64,000 nucleotides of DNA from Dirofilaria immitis. Its lineage: Eukaryota > Nematoda > Chromadorea > Rhabditida > Onchocercidae. The notes beneath the pieces are model-generated. The model saw only the letters and a list, made by a program, of their open reading frames with translations. It did no database searches and was not told the origin of the DNA. This document shows positions 51,330 to 64,000 of this stretch, piece by piece. Location of the stretch: NCBI GenBank assembly GCA_024305405.1, contig JAKNDB010000064.1, forward strand, positions 186,001 through 250,000, written 5' to 3'. A program made the position numbers and the translations under genes. Numbering within the stretch: position 1 is the stretch's first letter; each line of letters starts with the position of its first letter.

Positions 51330-54300
51330 ATGGAAGAGGAAAGTATCGTTGAAAGAGAAGAACAGAAGCCAGTGATGGATAGTAATCAATCTGGCAACTA
51401 TAACTTGGTTGATTTTAGCCTAGAAGAGGTTGAAGAAGAAATCCGCCTCGAAAAATCCGACAAACATCAGTTAAATTTTCATGGGATTATTTATCACAGC
51501 TTTTACGTCGGAATCTTATGGTGTGTTTTTTTTGTGAAATTTTCAAGATTTTAAAAACTATGGACTTGAATTGTAAAAAATGACTCGAAAACTCTGTACA
51601 ACTTAGATATTTTTTCCTGTTTTTGATAATGCAATTTGTACTTTTATGGAGTTTGTCTTTCTCTAATTTCATGCTCTTTCATCTCAACCGCTGTAATCTT
51701 TTTCTTTAAGATTTTTGATGCCATTTTCTTATCAGAGCAGCACTGGAGTTCTTTAAAATTAACAAATTAAGAAATAAATGGTTTTGAAGAAATTTAAAAA
51801 ATTGGAGAATATCTGATGTCTTACAGGAGAAACGTTTTGTCCTTAGTGCCGATGACAAAGAGGATTTAATGCGGGCTGCTGCCGATATGAGGAAACATAT
51901 GCCATCAGATACCGACCGTGATTTATCTACACATTTACGGCATCTTGCTGAAAGTTTGTCGTAAGTATTACATGATAAAAACATAAATAAAGATGAAATA
52001 TGAAATATCCTGAGAAAATAGCGGAATATGCTTTTTAATCCTAACATGATACTTGCTACCAGTTTTCTGACTTATCGATTATACATATGCTCGTCCAATG
52101 CCTGAAAATTTTCATGCTAAACTTTGCCATAGCTACCTCAGAAAATCGGATATGCCACGTAAATTTAATCCTATCTCTTTTTCCATTCTTTTAAATAGTT
52201 CTTTGTCTTTCGGAAAAAATACTCTTTTTTTAAAGAATTTTCAATACTCTTTTATTTCAGAAGCGATTTCCAAGCGCATATAGGATACTATAAGATTAGA
52301 AATGCAGATTTTTCACTTGAAATTGCTGTTTCTGCTGATGGCCAACAAATTACTAGTTGTTCGGTATCTTGGTTTGGTGAGCGAGCGATGGAAGCACAAG
52401 CACTTCGGCTTTATATTTCTCGTAATAGATGGGATCTCGTACATATAGCATTAACGGCAATGTTTCATCTTATTCCTTCAGATTTGTCAAGGTAATATCA
52501 CAATTTTCTATCTACAATTAATTATATAATTCTTGCTGCCAATTTTTTTCATGTGTCATGGATTGATTATGAATCCAGTTCCATCTTGATTATTTTTTTC
52601 AGCACATTTTCCTTTATTAACATCTAAAAATTTTATTAAAATTTATTCAATGAAAAATTCTTGTTTTTTTCAGAGACGAAAAGATATATTGCTTACGATC
52701 ATTGGAATATGCTGAGAAGGATCTCTTGAACTTGTCCGGAAATACTCCATCTATTTTTGAGCAAATAAATTCTGGTATTTTGGGTCTTTGTAAGCCAAGA
52801 ACCGAATCTACTCCATTCACCATCTACCCATTCGTTGAACCTGTAATATTCTTTGATCCTGCTTCCGGTAACATCATATCTCCTACCGATGAGCAAGGTA
52901 AGCTATTCAATACTGAAAAATCATGAGAACGAAGATTTTAAGTTTGACAGGTTTTTCAAACATTATGTATGATGCTACCTGCTGGAACAACGTATAATGT
53001 TGATTAATAACTGCGTGGAAAACTTGAATGCAGCCATTTAATGGTTTTAGCAAGCTTCGGTCAATATTCATGCTGTTAATACTCTTTGGATATTTCTGTT
53101 GTCGTCCAGTTTGCTTATCCTACTTCTGAGAAATAATAGTGGCAAAAACAATTGATCACTCTTCATTATAAAATTTATGCAAAATTTCTTGTTACTTTCT
53201 GAAAATTTCAGTTAAATTTGATATGTTCGTTTCATCATGGATCGTTTATGATGATATAGCAGACCTAAGACAGATACTACATTATTTATAAGTTTTAGTG
53301 CTGTATGATGTCGAGCCGTACCTTCAGTTATGTATTGTCTCAAATTCAACTCCAAATTTTTTCTCGGATGCTGCGCTTTTTGTACAGTATGCTTTAATTT
53401 CTTGCAAACATTTACATTTACACATGAGAAGTTTTAACAAAGTTTAATTATCCTAGTAATCTAAAAATTTTTATAGGGTGATTGGCGCACTGCTGTATCA
53501 GGCCGCCAATTACCGGCTGCATTCTGTTTACGGTTTTCAAGGCCAATTATATTTTCGTCAGCTGCAATTAAAAAGCTTTCAAAGATTGCATCAGTCCAGT
53601 TGAATGTTGAAGGCTCATACAATTTGTATCAGTACTTATTGAATGAAAGTGAAGTGAGTATCTGTTGTTTGCATTTCTTTCAACCATTTCTAACATATTT
53701 TGAGGCCATTTTTATTATAAGAGCATTTAACGTCATAGTTTGCGATATTAAATGAATCGTTTAGTAATTACAATATTATTACGTAAGCATTTAGAGGCTT
53801 CGAAAAAGAAAGCAAATATGAATTTGTTTTCCGAGATTTTTCCGAATTTTTAAATTTATCTGTCTATATTATTGGTAATTGGCTAAATTTTACAGGAACG
53901 TCATGACCTTTTTGTTCGTTTACCGGGCTGTGCGACACAACATTATATTTTTGATAACTCTATGATGTGTTCGCGGGAAGATGGTATTTTAAGACAGGTG
54001 AATTAGTATTTAGAAGTTTAAACAGTCAGTGGTTTGACCGAAAATTGTCCGTGAATTTCCCAAAAGTAGAATTTAAAATTTGTTTCTTCCAGATTCAAGC
54101 TATGAATATGAATTCTTCTAAGATATTTAATTCTTATAGATACCGTTTGCTCATTTGCAAGATGTGATTTTTCTTGTGAACATCATTCGAACACAGCTGG
54201 CTCATAATTCTTTCTTCGAGAGTCTTATAAGGGCACATAGTCGCAGTGCATGTGTTGATGAAAATATCGTTGATATTCATATTGCGTCTTCCTACATCGA

Positions 54301-57300
54301 TTTTTTGATCTTCAGTTTTACCTGAAAAAGAACCTTTTCATAGGTAATGCTTCCTGAAATATCTTTTTCATATCGCATTTTTTTAAATTTTAACGCTTCA
54401 AAATTTGGGCTTATTTTTCTTTTCATTATCAGTATAGGAAAATATTACTGATATTCTTAGAAAAAAGAAATTACCTAGATGATGGCAGTGACTTTATGCT
54501 TAAATGATTTTTAATAAAAATACAGGAAAATATATTTTCAGCAAGGGTTTCTGTGTCACCATCAAACATTAATGTTTCACTAGAATGTGTAATAAATGGA
54601 GCGGTGCTTCCGGAATCACAACATGCCACGGCTATTCTTGCGAAGTAAACGTTTGATTTTTAACATTGATTATCTGAAAATTGTAAGATTATCGAAAAAT
54701 TTTTTGTGGAATAATATCATTAATTCAGAATGCCTACTATTTCAAAATTTATATGAAGACGTTTTACATTATGCCGAGAATTGACGTAAATCGTAGTTTT
54801 TCTTAAGAGCAGTTTAGTAAGTAATTAATAGACTTAAAATCTATTTTTTTATCTGCAGGAGTTGGTCGCTGGCAGTAATGATGCGAAGTGTTTTGCGGCG
54901 TGGAGGCGCCATTTCGTTGGCTGCGCTTGAAAAACCATTTGTGATGAACGAAAATGTTGATAATAACTGCGACGTTAAAATATCACAATCTTGGTTGTTT
55001 GTTCCAAACATAACGGACAGCAATATTAATTATAACAAGACAGAACACGAGTACGTGGTGGATGAACGGATTAATTTTAATTGTTCACAGGACAGCAGCT
55101 TAGGAAGACAATCTCCACTGTCTTTATTAGCACTTTTTAAAGAACTTGAAAAGATAGAAGAACTGATTCCACCTCAAAAACCATTGAACGGAGCGCAACA
55201 ATGTACGGCACCTCCACGTAACGAAATGCTTGCACCACGTACGAGTCGTATCCATTCTGAAAATACGATGACGATCAATGCCTTCTCTGTCCTGGTACAT
55301 TATTTCTCTTCTAAATTTCCCGAAATTGTGGAATGCATATTTAGTGCTGGGAATTTTAAATTTAATGAAAAAAATGTGGTAGGATTTTTAGTCAAATGAT
55401 TATAGCGAATCACTGTAGAACATTAATTCTAATATTTGACAGTGATAGTAATACAGGATGCCAGAACATTCCTTACCTTGTTATTAAGCAATACAACAGT
55501 GTGATCGAATTCTTTAATTTTCGCTTTTTTTTCTTTTAAAGCGTAACACAAACTTATAGTTCTACTTATTATTTCCATAATTTTTACACAATTGTACATA
55601 ACTGATTTCTGAAAACTGAAGTAGAAAAAATCCAGTTCTTAAAATGTGATTTAAAAATTGCAAGTGAAAATCTATACAAAAGATATGTTGAAACTATTGT
55701 TTTACATTTAAAGTTGGATACATCTGAAAGGACTATTAATTTGATTTGAAAATAAACGGCGATGAAAAATTAGAAAAACAAGAAGCATATTTTTGCTTTG
55801 AATGAGAAGCAAGCATGTACATAATTCAGTACTGAAAATGAGAGACATCTTCATCAAATTTGCAACTGATTGGTAGTGATTCAAAAATTATGTTGTCGCA
55901 TCACTCCACAATCCAAGTTTTCATCGTCGATTGCAACTCATCGAAAGATGCAGCAGTTGGCAGTTTTTCCAGAAATATCCTTTTTCAAATTTTTTATCTA
56001 CGAAGTCACCTGATATATAGAGATATAAGAAAGAAGGAAATTACTGATACTGTAATCATTGAATTGTTGTTTTGCTGATAAAATTAAGAGTGGGAGGTTT
56101 AATCAAGTTAATTGGAATATTAATAACTTTAGTACGAAGAAATTTTTATTTAACTGCTCAATTCTAAGCAAGCATATTTCAACTTAAAATTTTTATCGAG
56201 TTTGGAGAGATTTATTCAAATTTTGAAGGATGCAATTTGCGATATGGCGGCAAGCATCGATGATGGTGAGTCGAACATCTCCGAGCATAGTAGTCATTCA
56301 TCCATTGTGGAACGTTGTTCACCGTCCACTAATGAAGTACTTTTTTTTTTTATGAAGAGGAAGATACAGTAAATTTTGTAATTTCAAACATAAATTTTGA
56401 GATAAGTGCTTCCACATAGTAGGCTAAGTGAATTTAGAATTTTTTATCTGATCTAGAATTTGGGATTTTTAGAACTCAAGCACTGAAAATGATATAATTC
56501 AGGTTAAATCGTTTACTCTTTTTTGACTAATAGTTATAACTGAACAAGTTTAATTTTAATGTCGTTTTATAGAGTCAAAGACTTCGACCGCAAATGCCGT
56601 CACAATCGCCGTCACCGGCTAGTGAACGTTATCGTGCTTCTCAAACAGCAAATTTTTCGCAGCTTTCACCGCTCGATATTGCACGCCAACGTCTTGCGGT
56701 TCATTTTATATTTGGAATTCTCATTTCATATTTGAAAAGTGATAGAATGATAAACCATGCAAGAACAGTTGCTATGAGAACGAAAAATATAAAAAAAAAT
56801 GAAAAACGAAGAATCATTGGACACAAAGGAGAAGAATTATTGAGTTGAGGAGCTTCGGACATTAAATGATATTTTTCTAAAAGATTTAATTTCGTAACAT
56901 TACGATGGTTCATATTTTTAGCAGCAAGCACCGATGAGTAATCCGACAGATATCTTTGAATTTGATGATCCACCTCGTATGACCTCAGCAAGTTCGATGG
57001 GATCATCAGCTCAACAATTCCATTTTCCGGAAGCAGGACAAAGTTCATATCCCTTTGCAGCCATGCAAAGTACCAGAGGTCCGTTAAGCGCTCAACCAAC
57101 ATTGAAGCGTCGAGGTCGAGGTCGTAAAGCGGGAAATGTTGGTGATCGAATGTTAGACCCATCTCGACCAATTCTTGATCAAAATACCGGTTTAATATTT
57201 CGCGGTATAAATATTCCAGCACGAAAACCTCGAGGTAGTGTAATTTTCAGTTCCTGAAAATTGAAGATATTCTAATTGACCTCAAATATTGATTGTGATG

Positions 57301-60300
57301 TCATATCACAGTTATTAGTTTTTAGATAAATTCTTTATGCTGAAGTGAAATATCATTGTCGAATTAATCTATATTTTTGTCGTTGCAGAAATTTCTTTTA
57401 TAGGAACTTCGACAACAAGACGTCCTCGAAGACCTCGGAAAGCTGCTCATATGCCTGCATCTCCTGCACATCCTCATCAGTTTGCCATAAATCGCCCTAT
57501 GTTACAACGTTCCTTCTCTGAGATGCCAACTTATCCCTCACAAATGCCACCCGGTAAGAAAAACATTTTTATAATCATCTATGGGCAATCAGTTCTTGAA
57601 TTTTTCATTTTTACTTATGTCTTTAAGATTAGTTACTCAAATCGAATCCAAAAGTTAATCAGTGAAGAAATAAATCGATGAATAAAATAAAATTAATTGT
57701 GTTGTAACAAAATATTGCGTTATAAATTTCGCTTGAATTTATTTGATGAGTAGGCGTTAATATGTTGTTTGTGTAGTGGAGAAATTGATAAAATCTTTGA
57801 ATAACTTCTTTGATCGAAGAATTTTGAACTTATCAAATTCCAGTTTTGTTACCATAAAAATCTCACTTTTTCATTTTCAGTCAACTTATCACAAGAAAAT
57901 CGATCAGAAGTATCAGAATTCGATGGAACTGAAGAATCGTCAGATGATGAAACCGACCCACCGCCTCCTGTCTGTACTGCCACGATACCACAGCCGTCAG
58001 CTCAACTTACTGGGAGTAGCGGTACTCCGTTACCACAAACAGCTACTGTGAGCAATCTTTCTTCCTCATCAGCACCATTATCATTGGTTAACAAGTCTTC
58101 ATCATTAATTACCGTTTCATGCCTTCCATCCATTTCATCGAGGTATGTTCAGTTTGGTGTGTTTTAAAAATTTATTATTCGTTGTTTCTTTTTCTGACTT
58201 TAAAAGTCTTTGACATTATGTAAAAGGATATTTGTTACTTTGGTGAGATTAACCAAATTGATAAATGCAATTTTTATTGTCTATTCAATAATAATATTTA
58301 GTTCAATTTTTAGTGGAAGAAAGATGTTTTACATGTTTCTGATCTATTTCCGCTTTATCTTATTGTTTTCTTTGCTGATCGTATAATTTTATTTTTGGTC
58401 ATTTTATTTTACTTTCGGGTATCAGCGGAGTGAATTATACTTATATTTTTAAGAATTCTATTCGAAAATTTTGGAATCTGGTTTATCGAAAGATTTGAAA
58501 GCTTACGATGTTCATCTTGATAACTTGATTAAATGCTCATATTTTTTATCACTATTTGACGTTTTACTTGTCTGTAGACTTATCTTTCCAAATGTAATTA
58601 TACTGAAAGTGAATTTTGTTTTGTTTCTGAAATATAACAATTTTTAAAAATTTTTCTTGTATTTGCAGTGGTGCAGCAACGGAGCTAGCATCTCCCACCA
58701 GCTCATCACCAATATCAACAAATAACAGTTCACTACAGTCAGCATCACTTCTGGCCCATAAAGCGCGTAAGGGAAGTTTAGAAGCTGTGGTTGGGAAGTT
58801 ACACTGTAAAACAGCACCAGCAAGCAGTAGTAGCTCGACAGCATCAAATCCATATTTGGCATCTGATTTATATGATGATGAATCGGAGCCAGTTGCTAAA
58901 CCGCCTGAGGTAATTTTTTCTTTAGTTTCATTTGTATTTTTTTATTTTTTCGTATTTTAAATATTCAGACTTAAAAAAAAATAATTTATGCACATTTCAC
59001 TGTTTACCGAATTTCCTCTATTATGGGCATGAAAAAAAATTCCGAATATTATATTTAAATCTGTAATATATAAAAATGTCGATTAAGAATATTACCTTGA
59101 AATTTCTCAAAGGTAATTAGCAGTGTAGAAGAGAGACAATAACAAAGAATAGTAGTTTTTTACTGATAGTTTGCATGAAATTTGATTATATTGCAGCCAC
59201 TTCTTACTAAACGTGATAGTCCATCAATATTGACATCATCACCTGGTGCACGAATGTCACCAAATCTGACAAAGATAAACGCGGAACAGCCAGGTTATGG
59301 TTCGGAGTTAAAGATAATGATCAAATTGAAACAGCAAGCATCTACGCGATTGTCTACAGGATCATCACAATCTTCATCGGGTGGTGTGCCATCGTTAGTG
59401 CATTTAATCGTTTTTCTTTTCTTAATTAATTTGCACTTTTTACTTGAATCATAACAGTTTATTTCTTTAAATTAATTTTCTTATCATTTATTTCATTCCT
59501 AAAATTTATATAGGTCTATGCGTTTGGTTGGTCAGCCGCCTTCTTCATCAAGATCCAAGGAAGAGAAAGCGCTGTTACGCCAAAAACAGTTGAAAGAGAA
59601 AATCGATCTGCACCGGATGAACGTGCTCGTAAAGCGGGTAAAAGAGAACGTAAAGGCGAACTTAGTAATAGTAAGGTTTGTGGCAATCATGTTTTAGTTA
59701 GATATTATTGGGAATTCAAAAGATGCTTCATTTTCTGCATCTCAATAACGCAGAAAGAAATTACGTTGTAAACTTGAACAGTTTTGGCGCATTTTAATTC
59801 GTAAAAAATCAGCTTTCTTAGTTTGATGAAAAACTGCATAATGATGCTAGTGAATTGTTTCAGAAACTGAAATTGGATCGACCACTAAGTGAGCAGAAGA
59901 CAACAACAACTGTTTCGCCAAGAGTGGAATTTCCACAAGCACTCGCATTTGCTAGTCTTAAAAATTTTAAAATACCAAAGGTAATCATCTTTTCTTTTTC
60001 AAAATAAAGAAATATCTTTATCATGCAAAACTACCATTTGCGAAAATGTCTAAGATTATATAAAATGATGAAATCGAAGAGTGAAGAATTTGCAAATTCT
60101 ACGTACGAAATATATATTAAAAAGCAAAGTAAATTTTTGTAGCAGTATCGTTGTTATTTCAACAACTTTTCAAGCTTTGAAGTTATAGTAATGAAAAAAA
60201 ATGAATCTTTGATTTTTATTTAACACGGCATTAAGAGAAATTGCAAATTATGTATCGTAATCTGTTTTAGTTTTTGTTAATATTAGATAATGAATAGGTA

Positions 60301-61321
60301 ATGGAAAATGAAAAATGTGAAAGTCCGACGCCAACAACTACAACAACACCAGCTGTAGCTACTCCATCATCTTCCGGTGCTCATTTAAATATTAATCAAA
60401 ATCCGGGTTCTTCAACAACGCAGACAGTTTCTTCAACATCATTATCAGTGGCAACAACAATTGCAGTAACAACAGTTCCATCGTCGTCTTCATCCGTTGG
60501 GACGTCGTCGATATTTCCACCCAAACCGAAATCAATTCTAAAATCATCAACTGAACCACCTCCACCACCACTTTTCCGGGGAATGGGAGGTGTGCCACCA
60601 ATGCTACCTGGGCGACGACCGTTGCTACCGGATCCACGAAATGTTATGCATCATCCACCAAGGTTAGAACTTATCTTGTTTGCCACAGATTGATATCGTG
60701 TTTGAGAAATAGTCCTTAGAAATTCAAATTTTTCATAAGATTTTATTTTAATCTACTAGATGGTTAAATATTGCTGGTTGGGACCGACTATATGATAATA
60801 TGATTGTGTCCTTAATCTTGAGTCAAGTTATAAACTCTTCTATTCGTGAAAATGTTGCGTGCTGAAATTTTAATAATCTAGGGAGTAGGTATTTTTAATG
60901 GTTTTCTCTTGAAAACTCTTGAAAGCTAATATTCTTACTGACGCGAGATTATTAATAATTTACTTATATTTGAAATTGATGTTCTTTTCAGTCAGGGAAT
61001 AGTCTCGTAATTTAGAATCGCTAGGTATACACTGTAAATTAGCTTGTTTCCTGAAAGATTGACAATTGCAGAAATCAATTTAGACCGTTGGTAACACTAC
61101 CTCGAATGATACCATCAGTATTGGGTGGTGCTAATTTCATGCCACCACCTTCTTCATCAGGCCGTTGGATGGCACTGGCACCGCAGCGACAGCCATCGCC
61201 GAGGAACTCACCGTCTGAGCAATCGGCTTCTAGTTCTGGTTTGTCCGATACAGCTTCAGCTATATCCAAAATGCAAGACAGTCCAACGGAGGCTTTGAAA
61301 ATTGTTGCTGATGAGGAATAA
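51330..61321 (+). CDS. mdt-1.1: Mediator complex subunit 1 (MED1)
   Basis: MED1 links nuclear receptors and other activators to Mediator. Exons: first 51330-~51474 (end uncertain), then 51827-51960, 52261-52491, 52674-52897, 53299-53381, 53477-53653, 53896-53997, 54140-54343, 54542-54644, 54859-55294, 56229-56336, 56573-56698, 56925-57234, 57404-57553, 57881-58142, 58669-58909, 59197-59397, 59514-59675, 59864-59980, 60298-60662, 61072-61321 (TAA). About 1,375 residues (human 1,581). The N-terminal Med1 domain matches human: EKRFVLSADDKED to human EKRVVM, CLRSLEYAEKDL to LALQSLEQDL, LPAAFCLRFSRPIIFSSA to LPACFFLKFPQPIPVSRA, ILAKSWSLAVMMRSVLRR to VVQRCMSIPVTMRAIRR. The C-terminal half is S/P/T-rich and disordered, with basic GRGRK and RRPRRPRK patches. 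I saw no canonical LxxLL box. T run 54301-54306 lacks one base; phases at the first exon and within 59514-59675 need checking. Confidence 0.93.
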
Positions 61322-64000
61322 CAATTAACTGACGATATATTTTTCCTGATTTATCAGTTGCAATTATTTTATCAGCTCGACTTTTCCAAATTTAAGTGTA
61401 TATAATGTAATGACTATCTTTTGTTCCATTTTTATAATACTACAGGTAATTTTAAATATAAACATCAGATGCCAAATTATGTTGAAGTTACTGCCCGGTT
61501 TAATTATTATATGTATTAATTGTTAGAATTATATCTGATTTCTGGTTTATTTGCAGCTGCAATTAGGAGGAAAGTTAAAACAAGATTAAAGCTTTTAATG
61601 TTTCTGCAAAAACTTTTTCTACTGAACGTATTAGTCTGCTTATTCTCATTTCACAACATTCTTCTAACTTCATTTCTTTGGTAAATTAGATAGGAAACAA
61701 TCTCATTTAGTTGTGTTTAATTTTTAAACAACAGTTTTTAGATTCCTAATATATCATTATTTTTGTTACTGCCATTTGAATTTTACGTTTTATATATGTA
61801 TATATAAAATATTTTGTTTCATTATATGTGGTTTAATGACTTTGTAGTTGGCATCATTAGAAAAAAGTAGGGTCCAAAAAATTATCACAATGGTCACGTG
61901 AACTTTTCTTTTAATTAGAAATTAGCGACTTATTTTTCCCGTCATTGCTGAAATATTAATATCCGAAATTAGAACTTTAATCTGTTCAAAGAACGTTTGG
62001 AGCTTGACTTGTGGAAAGAGAGTGAAAGTCTAAGCAGAGCGATTTTTCAAATTTAGAATTTTTTGATTCATTGCTGATGAAAAATGCGAATGAATGAATG
62101 AGAATGACATGCAAAGGAAGATGGGAATATCTTTTTCTTTTCAAGATTTGAAAATTTATTAAAATGCCATTTTTGTGTATTTATTCATTGTTAATTATCT
62201 GATTTAGAAAATATTGATACAGTTTGCCATCGTTTATTTTTTTGCATTGAAATGAATTGCTGTTTCTGCTTTTATTTATCGAAAATTAAACAGTAGTGAA
62301 AAGATATCTATCAAATCGGTAGTGTTTTTTTTTCTCGAGATATCGATGATATATTGATTTTTATGCCAATTCTTCTAATTCATTTCATCATGCTGATTCT
62401 CAATTTATCCATTTGCATTAATAACAGATAGATTTCTTTCATTGTATTGCAAGTTTTGTTCGTTGTTCGATATCATTATAAATTTGTCTTTTCTATGAAT
62501 TCATCTTTTGCTCCTTTTATTTCTGTCTTATTTTAGTTTTTTTAATTTATTGGATAATACATTACATAAGGCAAATCTACTTTTATCAATAATTAATCCT
62601 ATTTTATCATTAAAATTTCTTTTTCTTTTCTTTATAGGATGACTTTTGAAATGATTAAAGGTTAATAATGTTAGTTTGCATACAATAAGATAAGATAGTT
62701 GAATTATAACAATGTATTTATGATATTTTATTTGATGCTATTATTTTATAGCAAATTTCTCATCAGCATTTGTAATCATTTATTAATTCGTTTTTATGCA
62801 CCGGAAGTGTTGCTTCGGAAATGTTGCTTCAAATTTTTTCAAAGTTATTTAAAAAAGTTGGATGATAACATAAACAAGTCATTTAATATTATTTACTAAT
62901 TCCCAACCGGTTTTATTTGGTTGCTGTTCTGCCTATATTATATTATGTTTGTAATTTTCCCTCTTGATAATCAGTGATAATGACTTATACTTTTGCATGC
63001 TTGACATTTTTAATTCATTAATAGATGGAAGTGTTGAATGTAAAGAGTGTAGAGATATCATGAAGATACCTATTGTTTTCTTTTTTTTTTCCTTTTAATG
63101 CAATTTTTTTAATTACGAAATTCGCAATCATTTTGATAACATTTTGTGAATTACATTTGCTCTTTTAAAAATTAAATAGCACATTTCTTTTTTGCCTTTT
63201 TCAAAATGAATAGTTTTCATTAGTGCAAAAGTATTGATCGATTAGGCTGTTTATTGAAGTTGAATAGACAAAAAACTTTTTGTAATTATGATCGTCTTAA
63301 AATCAGCGAATAAACATTATTGTGATAATAGCTAAAATTAATTTATCAATTTTTGCTTTATTTTGTTTTGTTTATTATGGTGCCGGAGAATCTTGAAATG
63401 ACCAGAAAGTTATTCGAGAATTCCTTGTTGATGTGACTTTTATGATGTATCAGTATGATTAATAGTAGTCAATAAAAAAATTGCCCCTAATTTTTTAATG
63501 TCAATAAACATTCAAAAATAAGGTCGAATGACATTGAAGCATCAATGATCAGATATTTTTTCCTTCTGAATCCCGTGAAATTTTGGACAGTATATTAACC
63601 ATTTCAATATAGTAGGAATAGTAATATATTGCTTGAAAGTTAGATGAAGTGTAAAATACTTTTTAATCAGGTGCGATACAATCTTTGTCCTCTTTTTAAA
63701 ATTGTAATGAGCCATCGATTAGTACAATACTTTATCAATTAACGGAGAAAAGGTAGAAAGGCGGTGATAAGATGAGGTTGACAAATGTCTCATTCTCGAC
63801 AATGTTCACATTTCTGATTGAAATTAGATGATAAATTGTAATACCGTAAGAATGACAAATGAGGTCGAGACTGATAGAATCCTTCTTTCACTTCCTCCTT
63901 CTATATCATCCCCAAATTGTATTTTTGCTTTTGTTGAATGTAAAATGTTGAGAGATTTTTATGAATACATTCTGTTTTTTTTTTTTTTTTAAACTTAAAA
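61322..64000. other. 3' flank of MED1, no gene recognised
   Basis: This includes the MED1 3' UTR and sequence beyond it. Several AATAAA-like hexamers occur (e.g. near 63470-63510) but none can be chosen. The short frame at 62699-62899 is I/F/N/K-rich with no motif. A canonical ETS-type ACCGGAAGTG lies at 62800-62809. A poly-T run closes the window. Confidence 0.55.

Noticed and set aside
51736..51826. Segment resembling the MED1 N-terminal helix (FKINKLRNKWF) before exon 51827
   Set aside because: Would need several indels to read through, whereas 51827 has a good acceptor; kept as unresolved and not annotated.
55860..56078. Possible extra MED1 exon in the 0.9-kb intron
   Set aside because: The start is less AT-biased, but no good acceptor/donor pair of the right phase was found and flanking exons already join in phase; left open.
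56701..57222. 173-codon minus-strand frame
   Set aside because: Antisense shadow of MED1 exon 56925-57234, which has correct phases and family-like composition on the plus strand.
62699..62899. 66-codon frame downstream of MED1
   Set aside because: No motif, AT-biased residues, probably 3' flank.

Overview
The window is eukaryotic, AT-rich DNA that I read as a nematode genome. Introns are short (GT..AG, with strong TTTTCAG-type acceptors), acceptors sit just upstream of start codons as expected for spliced-leader trans-splicing, and every recognisable protein has a clear C. elegans counterpart. A clade III (filarial or spirurid) species is plausible but is an inference. No CRISPR array, IS element, operon or rRNA gene was seen, and I could not find a convincing tRNA.

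Layout, left to right. (1) 30-2635 (+): 3' part of DPH1, the diphthamide biosynthesis Fe-S enzyme. (2) 3408-12130 (-): a cholecystokinin/sulfakinin-type neuropeptide GPCR, which I resolved into ten phase-consistent coding exons, including an isolated first exon at 12024-12130 and a serine-repeat N-terminal domain. Two ~390-bp inverted-repeat arms sit in the introns on either side of its exons 2 and 3. (3) 12131-30640: an 18-kb, very AT-rich gene desert with satellites, foldback repeats, perfect hairpins, a cluster of nuclear-receptor half-sites and a few coding-like islands I cannot assign. (4) 30938-37178 (+): BBS7 (osm-12), a BBSome subunit for cilia, with an X-box-like element upstream. (5) 38641-43962 (-): the bHLH-LZ factor AP-4/TFAP4 (hlh-11) with a C-terminal polyQ tract. 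(6) 43963-47273: microsatellite-rich spacer with a small GC-richer island holding two CAGCTG boxes. (7) 47274-50556 (-): UBXN4/erasin, an ER-membrane UBX adaptor of p97. (8) 51330-61321 (+): MED1, the Mediator subunit, divergent from UBXN4. (9) 61322-64000: 3' flank.

The genes do not form one pathway; they look like ordinary neighbours. From memory, the C. elegans orthologues of DPH1, BBS7, AP-4, UBXN4 and one of the two CCK-type receptors all lie on chromosome III, so this is probably a conserved chromosome-III (Nigon C) segment.

A recurring artefact matters to every reader. At least twelve single-base indels, nearly all in A/T or G/C runs, break otherwise phase-perfect exons of all six genes. 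Ten are missing bases and two are extra. This looks like homopolymer sequencing error, not pseudogenisation, and automatic gene models here will be fragmented.
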